DNA of 64,000 nt from DAOUJI01 sp965224415. Lineage in GTDB: Bacteria > Chloroflexota > Dehalococcoidia > Lucifugimonadales > JAGWBF01. Below are positions 45,579 through 57,182 of the stretch, one piece after another. The position numbers and the translations under genes are program-made. How positions within the stretch are numbered: the first letter of the stretch is position 1; every line of letters begins with the position of its first letter. Under the pieces are notes generated by a model. It did no database searches. It worked only from the letters and a program-made list of their open reading frames with translations, and was not told where the DNA came from. Location of the stretch: contig CBDCZB010000004.1 in NCBI GenBank assembly GCA_965224415.1, positions 62,001 to 126,000 of the forward strand, given 5' to 3'.

Positions 45579-45935
45579 ATGGGAAGCTTTCACACTTTGG
45601 TTGAGATAGGCAATCTCAATGGCGCCGAGTTCGAGTCGGTGGAAGCGTTGGTTGACACCAGTGCGGTTTACTCGATGTTGCCTGACTCGTTGCTGCGAGA
45701 CTCACTTGGATTGACCCCGATGGAAGAGATTAATTTCACCTTGGCGGACGGAAGCACGAAAATATTGGGGGTAGGTGAAGCTCGGTTCAAAATTGGCGAT
45801 AGAGAACGCATCAGCCAGGTCGTGTTCGGGCCGGAAGGCAGGTTCCTGTTAGGCGCTGTGACACTTCAAAGTTTCGGGTTGATTGCCGATACAACCCACC
45901 ATCGGTTGATTCCAGCAATGGAGTTGACTCTTTAG
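45579..45935 (+). CDS. aspartic-protease-like (clan AA) protein, DTSA active site
   Basis: 118-residue single-domain protein with the retropepsin-like pattern VEALVDTSAVYSMLP: the catalytic Asp-Thr is there but Gly is replaced by Ser. A second beta-rich half with the LLGAVTLQSFGL hydrophobic motif follows. As in viral proteases, the active enzyme would be a dimer. Whether Ser at the third position permits activity is uncertain. It sits just upstream of valS. Confidence 0.72.
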   Translation: MGSFHTLVEIGNLNGAEFESVEALVDTSAVYSMLPDSLLRDSLGLTPMEEINFTLADGSTKILGVGEARFKIGDRERISQVVFGPEGRFLLGAVTLQSFGLIADTTHHRLIPAMELTL

Positions 45936-45997
45936 GTACTTACACCACAACCGCACTCAATAGTCCCAACCAACTATAACGCGCTAAAGGACGGAAC

Positions 45998-48751
45998 ATG
46001 GCCCCTCAGCCCGGGAGCGACATACCAAAGGCTTATAAAGCGTCGGACGTGGAGTCCCGCATCTACCAGTCTTGGATGGACGCGGGCTACTTTACGCCGA
46101 CGCCCGATCCCGACAAAGTCCCCTTCGTCATCATCATGCCCCCGCCCAACGTCACGGGTGAGCTGCACCTGGGCCATGCCCTGACCGCCTCCATCGAGGA
46201 CATTCTGACCCGCTGGCACAGGATGATGGGCGACCCCACGTTGTGGCTGCCGGGCAAGGACCACGCAGGCATCGCCACCCAGTGGGTGGTTGAGCAGCAG
46301 TTGGCCAGGGAAGGCACGTCCCGGTATGAAATCGGGCGGGAGAAGTTCGAGGAGAGGGTATGGGAGTGGGTGAGGCTGTACGGCAACTGGATTGACGAGC
46401 AGCACAAGCGCCTGGGGACGTCCTGCGACTGGACACGGCTCAGCTTCACGCTGGACCTAGGCCCCAGCCTGGCGGTGCGCACCACATTCGTGAACCTTTA
46501 CAACGAGGGCCTCATATACAAGGGCGAGCGAATCATCAACTGGTGCCCAAGGTGCTCCACTGCTCTGTCTGATCTGGAAGTGGAGCACGAGGAACTGGAG
46601 GGCGGCCTCTACTATATACGATACCCCATGATTGACGGCTCCGGCTCCGTGACGGTGGCGACAACGCGACCAGAAACCATGTTGGGCGACACCGGCGTGG
46701 CCGTCAGCCCAAACGACGAGCGGTACGCGGGCCTCATAGGCGGCATGCTCGTCCTTCCCATCATTGGCAGGGAGCTGCCGGTGGTGGCCGACGACGCCAT
46801 CGACCCCGAGTTTGGAACGGGAGCCCTGAAGGTGACTCCCGCCCACGACCCCGTGGACTTCGAGATAGGACAACGCCACGGGCTGGAGCAGGTTACGGTC
46901 ATTGGCCTGGACGGTACGATGACGCCTGACGCCGGACCGTACCAGGGCCAGGACAGGTTCGAGGCCCGGAAGGGCGTGGTCGCCCAGCTGGAGTCGGAGG
47001 GACTGCTGGAACGACAGGAGGCCCACCGCCACTCCGTGGGCCATTGCCAGCGCTGCAAGACTGTCGTGGAACCGCTGGTCAGCGCGCAGTGGTTCATGAA
47101 CGTTGGCCATCACACCGACCTGGAATCCATCGCAGGCAGGGCCTACGCTGCGGTGGCCGAGGGGCGCATTCGCATCATACCGGAGAGGTTCGGCGCGGTG
47201 TACCGGAACTGGCTTGAGAACATCCGGGACTGGTGCGTGAGCCGCCAGCTGTGGTGGGGCCACCGGATACCCGTCTGGAATTGCGCCGCTTGCGGCAAAG
47301 AGTTCGCGGCGGTGGATGACCCAACCGAGTGCGTCGGGTGCAAGTCGCCTCATATTGAACAGGACCCCGACGTGCTGGACACCTGGTTCTCGTCGGGCCT
47401 GTGGACTCACTCCACCCTTGGCTGGCCTACGGACAACGGCGATATGGGATACTTCTACCCCTCGCCGGACCATGACCATGCCACTATGGGGCACGATTCG
47501 TTCGTCATGGAGACTGGGTACGACATACTCTTCTTCTGGGTGGCCCGGATGATCATGATGGGCCTGGTAAACACCGACCGTGAGCCGTTCCACACCGTTT
47601 TCCTGCACGGCTTGATACGGGACGCGCAGGGCGTGAAGATGAGCAAGACCAGGGGCAACGTGGTGGACCCGCTTAAACTGCTCGACGAATACGGCGCCGA
47701 CGCCCTCCGGTTTGCGTTGACCACTGGCACCGCTCCTGGCAACGACCTGCGCGTCGGAGAGTCCAAATTGGAGTCCAGCCGCAACTTCGCAAACAAGTTG
47801 TGGAACGCGTCGCGGTTTGTCATGTCCAGCCTGGAGGGAGCCGACCAGGACCTCTTGAAGGGATGGTACGACGCAGAACTTGCCGATGACGCCCCCCGCC
47901 AAGACCGCTGGATTATTCACCGCCTGAACCAGGTCACCGGAGCGGTTCAGGAGAATCTCAAAGCCTATGAGTTCGGCGAAGCCCAGAGGGAGGTGTATGA
48001 ATTCCTCTGGGGCGACTACTGCGACTGGTACATCGAGCTTTCCAAGATACGCCTCAGGGCTGGAGACTCGTCTCCTTTGCGTATCCTCTCCCATGTGCTG
48101 GAACGCACCCTCCGCCTTCTCCACCCCTTCATGCCCTTCATCACCGAGGAGGTGTGGAAGAACCTGCGGAACCACCTGCCGGACGAAGGCGGCTTACCCG
48201 AGTCCATTATGATTGCGCCCTACCCGACCTACGACGACAGTCGTGTCTATGAGTCCTCAAACCGGGACATGACGGCCCTCATATCGGCCATCAGGGCAAT
48301 CCGCAATGCGCGGGCGCAGCTTCGAATACCGGCGGGGCAGATGCTTGAGGCGACCCTAGCCGCCAACTCCATGCGGGAAGCTGTGGATGAGGAGGCCGAA
48401 TCCATCAAGGCCCTGGCCCGCGTCTCTCCGCTGCACATCGTGGATAGTCGGCCAGAAAGCCCCAACGGCGACAGCGACGAAGCTCCCCAGGCCATGACAC
48501 TGGTTGTGGACCCTCTGGTGGTCACGCTGCCCTTGGAGGGTCTGGTGGACCTGGTCGCCGAGCGTGAGCGGTTGGAAAAGGAAATGAAGGAGTGCGTCTC
48601 CAATTTGCAACGGGTGGAGACTCTTCTCTCCAATCCCAACTTCGTCGCCAAAGCCAAGGAAGAGGTTGTGGAGCAGGAGCGGGAGCGTGTGCAGGGGTTG
48701 TCTGACAGGCGAGTCAGGCTCAGCGAAGCCCTGGAGCAACTTCGGGTCTAA
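45998..48751 (+). CDS. valS: valyl-tRNA synthetase
   Basis: 917-residue class I synthetase. The HIGH motif is HLGH in NVTGELHLGHAL (about 47), and KMSKTRGNVVDP (about 547) is the KMSKS motif. An editing domain lies between them, then an anticodon-binding helical region, and a C-terminal coiled coil begins near residue 845 (LVAERERLEKEM). Length and order are standard. ATG 45998 follows AAAGGACGG. Confidence 0.97.
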   Translation: MAPQPGSDIPKAYKASDVESRIYQSWMDAGYFTPTPDPDKVPFVIIMPPPNVTGELHLGHALTASIEDILTRWHRMMGDPTLWLPGKDHAGIATQWVVEQQLAREGTSRYEIGREKFEERVWEWVRLYGNWIDEQHKRLGTSCDWTRLSFTLDLGPSLAVRTTFVNLYNEGLIYKGERIINWCPRCSTALSDLEVEHEELEGGLYYIRYPMIDGSGSVTVATTRPETMLGDTGVAVSPNDERYAGLIGGMLVLPIIGRELPVVADDAIDPEFGTGALKVTPAHDPVDFEIGQRHGLEQVTVIGLDGTMTPDAGPYQGQDRFEARKGVVAQLESEGLLERQEAHRHSVGHCQRCKTVVEPLVSAQWFMNVGHHTDLESIAGRAYAAVAEGRIRIIPERFGAVYRNWLENIRDWCVSRQLWWGHRIPVWNCAACGKEFAAVDDPTECVGCKSPHIEQDPDVLDTWFSSGLWTHSTLGWPTDNGDMGYFYPSPDHDHATMGHDSFVMETGYDILFFWVARMIMMGLVNTDREPFHTVFLHGLIRDAQGVKMSKTRGNVVDPLKLLDEYGADALRFALTTGTAPGNDLRVGESKLESSRNFANKLWNASRFVMSSLEGADQDLLKGWYDAELADDAPRQDRWIIHRLNQVTGAVQENLKAYEFGEAQREVYEFLWGDYCDWYIELSKIRLRAGDSSPLRILSHVLERTLRLLHPFMPFITEEVWKNLRNHLPDEGGLPESIMIAPYPTYDDSRVYESSNRDMTALISAIRAIRNARAQLRIPAGQMLEATLAANSMREAVDEEAESIKALARVSPLHIVDSRPESPNGDSDEAPQAMTLVVDPLVVTLPLEGLVDLVAERERLEKEMKECVSNLQRVETLLSNPNFVAKAKEEVVEQERERVQGLSDRRVRLSEALEQLRV

Positions 48752-48766
48752 CCGGAATTGCGTCGG

Positions 48767-49516
48767 TCAGAGCCTGACCCTGTGGGCGGGGACGGAAGCC
48801 TTCAGCCGCTTGAGCCTCTCCAGCCCCTTGAGCCTCTCCAGCCCCTTGCGGGTGTCGCTGGCCACCCTTGCCGGGTCCCACAACTCAACCCTGCGCTTGA
48901 ACAGTGAATAGGTGAACTCCTTCAACTCAGTCAGGCTCATTGACCGGCGGGCCGGAGACCCCTTGGACTTGAGGAATTGCCTGGCAAGGTTGGTCCTGGT
49001 TTCCTGGTAGAGAATCGTGAAGGCTTCCTCCACCAGGTCTTCTCTGTCGGAGTACCCCTTGGCTAGATGGCGTTTCCTGGCTTCTTCCTCGACGGCCAGC
49101 TGAAGGGCCTCTTCCACCACCACGCCGTACCAGAAGTTGAGCATGGCCTGGTGTTTGCTCGACCCTATCAGGCCTTTGAACTTCCGGTCGTCCACGTCCT
49201 CCGGCAGCAGGCCCCCAAATAGGAGGTCCTCTTTCTCGTTGGGTGGCACCAGGCCGTCAATGTCGACGCATAGCCGCTCGGCGAGCACTATCCAGTCAAA
49301 GGCTTCTCCCTGAAGCAGGTATGAGTATTTCCGGCCTCCATGCTCCTCGTACGCAACGGTCCACATGCCTACGGCTTCCAGGAGGGCCAATGTCCAAGAC
49401 TGCCCTGACTCGACCGCTGTTCGGAAATGGCTGATGGCGTCCTCATCCATCGGCGCGGTCGGCTCCGCCGGATGGACGGGAGATTCGATGACCTGGGCTG
49501 CCTCTTCCGTGGTCAT
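48767..49516 (-). CDS. hypothetical helical protein with amplified C-terminal repeat
   Basis: 249-residue, mostly helical protein. It overlaps the upstream HHH gene by four bases (ATGA) and is the last gene of the prs-secA operon. No domain recognised. The C-terminal tail, KGLERLKGLERLKRLKAS, comes from a duplicated 18-base unit. Confidence 0.6.
   Translation of the reverse strand: MTTEEAAQVIESPVHPAEPTAPMDEDAISHFRTAVESGQSWTLALLEAVGMWTVAYEEHGGRKYSYLLQGEAFDWIVLAERLCVDIDGLVPPNEKEDLLFGGLLPEDVDDRKFKGLIGSSKHQAMLNFWYGVVVEEALQLAVEEEARKRHLAKGYSDREDLVEEAFTILYQETRTNLARQFLKSKGSPARRSMSLTELKEFTYSLFKRRVELWDPARVASDTRKGLERLKGLERLKRLKASVPAHRVRL
48809..48844. repeat. two perfect 18-bp tandem repeats inside a gene
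   Basis: CTTGAGCCTCTCCAGCCC occurs twice in direct, adjacent copies and begins a third. It adds six residues to the tail of the encoded protein per unit and keeps the frame, so the copy number could vary between strains. Confidence 0.85.
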
Positions 49517-49995
49517 TCGGTCCCGCTTCCCTTGGCCCGCATATATTCGATGTGCTTGAGCAGGTTGTGAGCGGCCTTCTCGCCCATCTTGGGGACCTGG
49601 TGGATGCGGCCGTCGTGTATGGCTTGTTCCAGGTCGTCGAGGGTCGACACTCCCAGTTCGCGGGCGATGGTAATGGCCGTCTTGGGGCCTACGCCGGGAA
49701 TCTCGGTGAGGTTGAGCACTCCTTCTGGAAACTCGGCCTTGAGTGTTTCGTAGGCGTCCATCCTGCCGGTGGTCACAAGCTCGACAGTCTTGGAGCTTAT
49801 GGCCTCGCCGAACCCGGGGATTTCAGCTAGATTCATCTCGTCCCGGACAGCCTCTTCCAGAGAGAAGTCAAGGTTTTCGATGGTCCTGGCGGCGCGTTGG
49901 TAGGCCCTGATTTTGAAGAAGCTGTCGCCCTTCATCTCAAGGAATACAGCCATGTTGTCAAAGACCTGAGCGATCTGTTGGTTGTCGATGGGCAT
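49513..49995 (-). CDS. stand-alone helix-hairpin-helix protein (PolX N-terminal-like)
   Basis: 160-residue protein matching the N-terminal part of family X DNA polymerases: the first 8-kDa-like helical domain (FFKIRAYQRAARTIENL) and two helix-hairpin-helix motifs (LAEIPGFGEAIS and LTEIPGVGPKTA). The palm/catalytic and PHP domains are absent. It probably binds DNA or is a truncated PolX. Overlaps the next gene by four bases and follows secA by 18. Confidence 0.8.
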   Translation of the reverse strand: MPIDNQQIAQVFDNMAVFLEMKGDSFFKIRAYQRAARTIENLDFSLEEAVRDEMNLAEIPGFGEAISSKTVELVTTGRMDAYETLKAEFPEGVLNLTEIPGVGPKTAITIARELGVSTLDDLEQAIHDGRIHQVPKMGEKAAHNLLKHIEYMRAKGSGTE

Positions 49996-50013
49996 ATAGA
50001 CCGCTCTTCGCCG

Positions 50014-52641
<2,628 letters not shown>

Positions 52642-52675
52642 AAACGTACCTTTGGGATTGGCCTTGGCTGAAGGA

Positions 52676-53623
52676 CTATCCGAACAGCTCCCCCACGGAT
52701 TCTCCCTCGTGGATGCGACGTATCGCCTCCCCCAGCAGAGGAGCCACCGACAGCACGGTTATCTTCCCGTTGCGCTTCTCTTCAGCCACCGGGATGGTGT
52801 CCGTCACCACCAGCTCGGTGAGGGGGCTGTTTATGATGTTGGACGCGGCGTTGCCCGCTAGGACGGGGTGGGTTACACAGGCGTAGATTGCTTTGACTCC
52901 CCGCTGGTTGAGAGCCTCCGCCGCCGCCAGCATGGAACCGCCGGAGGCAACCTCGTCGTCGAACACCACGGCCGTCTTGCCTTCCACGTCCCCTATGATG
53001 TTCAGGCTCTCGCTCTGGTCGTCGTTGCCAATTCGTCGCTTCTCGATGATGGCCAGCGGAGACTGCAGGCGTTCGGCCATGTCCCTGGCCCGCTTGCTTA
53101 TGCCGATGTCCGTTGCCACCACCACCGGGTCGTCCAGCTGCTTGTCAAGGAAGTAGCGGCTTAACAGGGTTAGGGCCGTAAGCTCGTCCACCGGGATGTT
53201 GAAGAACCCCTGAATCTGGCCCGCGTGCAGGTCCATGGTAAGCAGCCTGTTGGCCCCGGCCGCCGTAAGCAGGTCCGCCACGAGTCTGGCAGTGATAGGC
53301 ACTCTGGGTTGGTCTTTCTTGTCGGTGCGGCCATACCCGTAGTAGGGGATGACGGCCGTGACGCGGCCCGCCGACGCTCGCTTGGCGGCGTCGATCATGA
53401 TGAGCAGCTCCACTAGGTGGTCATTGACCGGGGCCGAGGTGGGTTGGATGATGAAGACGTCTTTTTGGCGGATGTTTTCCAGAATCCTGACGAAGGTGTT
53501 GTCGTTCCCGAACTTGAACACCTCCGCTTGGCCAACGGGTATGTTGAGGTAGCCGCAAACGTCCTCAGCCAGTTGACCGTGAGCGTTGCCGGTGAGCACA
53601 GACAGCTGTTGGAATGGACCCAT
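52676..53623 (-). CDS. prs: ribose-phosphate pyrophosphokinase
   Basis: 315 residues, standard length. Motifs include the PTSAPVNDHLVELLIMIDA stretch, the Mg site TMDLHAGQIQGFF and the PRPP loop VVFDDEVASGGS. Makes PRPP from ribose 5-phosphate and ATP for nucleotide and histidine synthesis. Start ATG 53623 follows GAGAGGGG. Confidence 0.96.
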   Translation of the reverse strand: MGPFQQLSVLTGNAHGQLAEDVCGYLNIPVGQAEVFKFGNDNTFVRILENIRQKDVFIIQPTSAPVNDHLVELLIMIDAAKRASAGRVTAVIPYYGYGRTDKKDQPRVPITARLVADLLTAAGANRLLTMDLHAGQIQGFFNIPVDELTALTLLSRYFLDKQLDDPVVVATDIGISKRARDMAERLQSPLAIIEKRRIGNDDQSESLNIIGDVEGKTAVVFDDEVASGGSMLAAAEALNQRGVKAIYACVTHPVLAGNAASNIINSPLTELVVTDTIPVAEEKRNGKITVLSVAPLLGEAIRRIHEGESVGELFG

Positions 53624-53836
53624 CGTTCCCCTCTCACAACAGTTCTCGACCCGTGCGCCGTCGCGCTCCGGGCCGCCGGATTATTCACGAACGGAAACCG
53701 TATCTCCACCTGAGATTATAGCATAGGCCCAAGACCCTACAAAGAAACGGGGTGGAGTTATATTGCGCCTCACCGTTGGTATGAGAGTGTTGAGGTGAGG
53801 GTGAGTAGTTGGGAGTCCCAGCAGCGACAGGCGTCC

Positions 53837-53865
53837 TTCCGTCGTGGCGGCGTTTTTGGTATACT
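53837..53865 (+). promoter_or_regulatory. probable purA promoter, extended -10
   Basis: TATACT at 53860-53865 is preceded directly by TGG, an extended -10, and by a weak TTCCGT -35 with 17-base spacing. Transcription from about 53872 would give purA a 5' leader of near 130 bases. The rest of the 376-base gap shows nothing else except a loose 7-bp hairpin near 53767-53798. Confidence 0.5.
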
Positions 53866-53999
53866 CTTGAGGGTTTTTTTAAGCTGTAGCTAGATTAACC
53901 GGCCGCTCCTGCCCTGCCGTCCGAGACTTGGGAGACGACTCGCTTCCTGTACATCCGGCGGGTTGATTGTGCGCCGGACTCCAATTCCTTGGAGGAGAC

Positions 54000-55283
54000 A
54001 TGCCGGCTTATGCCGCTATAGGCGGCCAGTGGGGGGATGAAGGCAAGGGGAAGATAGTTGACTACATGGCGGAAAAGGCCAGCTGCGTAGTCCGCTACGC
54101 CGGGGGCAACAACGCCGGGCACACGGTCATCAACGATCAGGGGCAGTTCAGCCTCCACCTGGTCCCGTCAGGCATATTCTGGCCCCATACGCGCTGCGTA
54201 ATCGGCAATGGTGTCGTCGTAGACCCCGATGTTCTCATTTCAGAAACTCAGGCGCTTCGGGAGAGGGGCATAGACACCAGCCGCCTTTATGTTGACGAGC
54301 GGGCGCACCTCATCATGCCCTACCACATCCTGCTGGATCGCCTGGAAGAGGAGTCCAGAGGCTCCGAGGCTCTGGGCACCACGGGGCGGGGCGTGGGGCC
54401 GGCCTACATGGACAAGACAGCCCGGTCAGGCATCCGAGCCGTAGACCTCCTGGACCTGGACTCCCTCAAGACGCGCCTGAAAGGCATCCTTGACTGGAAG
54501 AACTTGCTGATTACTAAGGTGTACGAGGCTGAGCCCGTCCCCTTCGACGACATCTATGGCAAGTGCGTGGAGTGGAAGGAGACCCTCACCCCGTATTTGA
54601 CGCCTGCGGAACACGTCGTCCACGAGAGTCTGGCCAGGGGAGAAAAAGTTCTACTGGAAGGCGCTCAGGGAACCATGCTGGACTTGGACCACGGCACGTA
54701 CCCCTACGTCACCTCATCGTCACCGTCCATCGGCGGCGCGTGCACCGGACTTGGACTCAGCCCCAGGGAGATTGAAGGCATCTTCGGCGTGTTCAAGGCT
54801 TACTCGACCCGGGTGGGCAGCGGCCCCTTGGTGGCCGAGATGGACGAAGACACGGCCTCCGTGCTTAGGGAGAAGGCCTGGGAGTACGGCACGACAACTG
54901 GACGCGCACGCCGCATCGGATGGTTCGACGCTGTGGCCGCCCGCTACAGCGCCAGGGTCAACGGCTTCACGTCTTTGGTGCTGACACGGCTGGACGTACT
55001 CGACGGCTATGAGTCCTTGAAGATATGTGTGGGGTATGAGTTGGACGGCAAGGTCATAGACCACTTCCCCTCATCCGCACAGATGCTAGACCGTTGCATT
55101 CCGGTGTACGAAGAGCTTCCCGGTTGGGACGATCCGACTGCCAGCGTCACCGAGTTGGAACGCCTTCCGCCTCAGGCGCTTGCCTACATCAGGCGTCTGG
55201 AAGAGCTAGTGGGCTGTGAGGTGCACCTCATCTCCACCGGTCCCGAGCGGTCCGAAACCATCCTCATAAAACCCGTCCTTTAG
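54000..55283 (+). CDS. purA: adenylosuccinate synthetase
   Basis: 427 residues, standard length. N-terminal P-loop-like GGQWGDEGKGKIVDYM, then GGNNAGHTV and GTTGRGVGPAY are family signatures. Condenses IMP with aspartate using GTP in AMP synthesis. ATG 54000 follows GGAGG; an upstream in-frame TTG-like start lies in a weaker position. Confidence 0.96.
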   Translation: MPAYAAIGGQWGDEGKGKIVDYMAEKASCVVRYAGGNNAGHTVINDQGQFSLHLVPSGIFWPHTRCVIGNGVVVDPDVLISETQALRERGIDTSRLYVDERAHLIMPYHILLDRLEEESRGSEALGTTGRGVGPAYMDKTARSGIRAVDLLDLDSLKTRLKGILDWKNLLITKVYEAEPVPFDDIYGKCVEWKETLTPYLTPAEHVVHESLARGEKVLLEGAQGTMLDLDHGTYPYVTSSSPSIGGACTGLGLSPREIEGIFGVFKAYSTRVGSGPLVAEMDEDTASVLREKAWEYGTTTGRARRIGWFDAVAARYSARVNGFTSLVLTRLDVLDGYESLKICVGYELDGKVIDHFPSSAQMLDRCIPVYEELPGWDDPTASVTELERLPPQALAYIRRLEELVGCEVHLISTGPERSETILIKPVL

Positions 55284-55358
55284 CGGGCCTTGGTCTGCCT
55301 GGCTTACCCTGTATTCCGTTGTGGACATAGAAGTGGAATCAAAAATGGAGACAATCCG

Positions 55359-57104
55359 ATGGGGATGACCGCGAACAATCGAACTCTGCCTTCCTGGTTC
55401 AACCAGGTCCTGACCGGGCAATTGGCGTTGCCCCGATTCCAACGTTTTGAAAGTTGGAGCCATGCTGAGGTCGTGACACTTCTGGACTCGGTGTTGCGTG
55501 GGCGCCCAGTCGGTGCCGCTCTTGTGCTTAGGATAGGGAATGAAGAACCGTTTGTGAGTCGGCCAATGGCGGGCGCACCTAACGGAACCCAGCATATAAC
55601 GGAGCATCTGCTGGACGGGCAGCAGCGACTAACGGCCCTCTGGAAGGTGCTCAACGATCTTTATGAAGACCGGACCTATTTTGCTGTGCTCGAACCTGAA
55701 ACAGAAGATGCGCCTCTGGCTGCCGGGGTAAGTCGTTGGATGAAGAACGGGCAACGCTTTCCCCTTTGGGCCGATGACCCCAAGGAGCAATTGGGTCGAG
55801 GACTTGTGCCCATGCGTCTGCTAGGGCCAGCAATAGGATTAGAAGAAATCGGCGAATGGTGTGTGGCCGCAACCGATTCTATAGAAGAGGCTATGAAAAC
55901 CCAATGGAAGGTGGGGCCGCTTCAAACGGCCGTGCGGGAGGCAAACATACCGTTCCTGGACTTGCCGGTCGGCACACCCGCCCACGATGCCATCGACGTA
56001 TTCATCAAGATGAACACGACTTCCGTGCAGCTCTCAGCATTCGACATAGTCGTCGCTCAATTCGAGGCCGAGACCGGTCAGTCACTTCACGACTTGGAAG
56101 GTTCGCTCCGAGCGGCGGCGCCAGCCACAGAACGATATATGCCTGTCTCGGACTTGGTGCTGCGTGTCGCCGCATTGCGCCAGGATAGGCCACCGACAGA
56201 GGCGTCGTTCAGCCGCTTAGACCTACAACGCATGTCGGATAATTGGGATGCAATTGAGAAGGGCATTTCCGGTGCTATTGGATTCCTGGCCGAGGAGCAT
56301 ATATTCGATCGGGACCGATTGCCTACGGTTGCCATCATACCGGTGCTTGCTTCCATTTGGAGTCAGATGCCTCAGTCGCTTGATGAACACGGCCAGGCAC
56401 GTACTTTGTTGCGCCAGTACCTTTGGCGCTCATTCTTCACCAGTCGGTACGAACGGTCGGCCGCTACTGCGGCTCTCCAAGACTACCGTGGCCTGAAAGC
56501 ACGTCTTGTAGATGGGCAAACTGACGCGTCAATTCCAATTCTTGATGACACCTTGTTCCCAATCTCAGAAGTTGAAGAACTAAAACGGGCGGGGTGGCCG
56601 CGACTTCGCAGCACCCTCTCCCGTGGGATACTAGCAGTTTCCCTTCGAGGCGGTGGAAACGATCTTGCTGACGACAGGCCAGCCAGTTGGGAGTCTCTGT
56701 CCAGACGAGAATATCATCATCTGTTCCCGGCGGCACTGCTCAGGAACGATGCGGGTCTGGAGGATTCCGACATTAATCTGGCTCTCAACTGCGCCTTAAT
56801 AACTTGGAACACTAACCGGAACATCTCAGCGAAAGAGCCGGTTGCCTACTTGCGGGAGCGGGTTGAGAAAACACCATCAGGTTTTGAGGAAATCCAACGG
56901 CGCCTTAACTCACACACAATTCCATTCAATGAACTCAATGTCGGAGGCTATTCTGACATTCCAGAACCGAAGTGTAGGCCAGTGAAAATTAAAGGAGATT
57001 ACGGACGCTTTCTCCAGGCTCGTGCCGAAGCTATCCTTACAGCCGCCACGAAACTGTGCAACGGGGAACAATGGAACGGGTTGGAGGGCGTTGACCAGCA
57101 ATAG
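55359..57104 (+). CDS. GmrSD-type DUF262/HNH defence nuclease
   Basis: 581-residue single polypeptide. The DUF262 (GmrS-like) N-terminal region has LPRFQRFESW and the nucleotide-related LLDGQQRLTAL. The C-terminal HNH-type nuclease part (GmrD-like) has YHHLFPAALL and NCALITWNTNRNISAK, containing the His and Asn residues of the fold. GmrSD-family systems cleave modified DNA such as glucosylated phage genomes. ATG 55359 has GGAG eight bases upstream. No other restriction gene is adjacent; it sits between biosynthetic genes. Confidence 0.87.
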   Translation: MGMTANNRTLPSWFNQVLTGQLALPRFQRFESWSHAEVVTLLDSVLRGRPVGAALVLRIGNEEPFVSRPMAGAPNGTQHITEHLLDGQQRLTALWKVLNDLYEDRTYFAVLEPETEDAPLAAGVSRWMKNGQRFPLWADDPKEQLGRGLVPMRLLGPAIGLEEIGEWCVAATDSIEEAMKTQWKVGPLQTAVREANIPFLDLPVGTPAHDAIDVFIKMNTTSVQLSAFDIVVAQFEAETGQSLHDLEGSLRAAAPATERYMPVSDLVLRVAALRQDRPPTEASFSRLDLQRMSDNWDAIEKGISGAIGFLAEEHIFDRDRLPTVAIIPVLASIWSQMPQSLDEHGQARTLLRQYLWRSFFTSRYERSAATAALQDYRGLKARLVDGQTDASIPILDDTLFPISEVEELKRAGWPRLRSTLSRGILAVSLRGGGNDLADDRPASWESLSRREYHHLFPAALLRNDAGLEDSDINLALNCALITWNTNRNISAKEPVAYLRERVEKTPSGFEEIQRRLNSHTIPFNELNVGGYSDIPEPKCRPVKIKGDYGRFLQARAEAILTAATKLCNGEQWNGLEGVDQQ

Positions 57105-57182
57105 CCGTAAGGCAACCGGCAACGTCATCGCACAAGCCGTTCTTACTCGGACGGTATCAGCGCGGACGAGGAATATTCTCCT

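Noticed and set aside
46457..48175. 572-codon minus-strand open frame opposite valS
   Set aside because: It lies wholly within a well-conserved valyl-tRNA synthetase and has no protein character; a shadow of codon bias.
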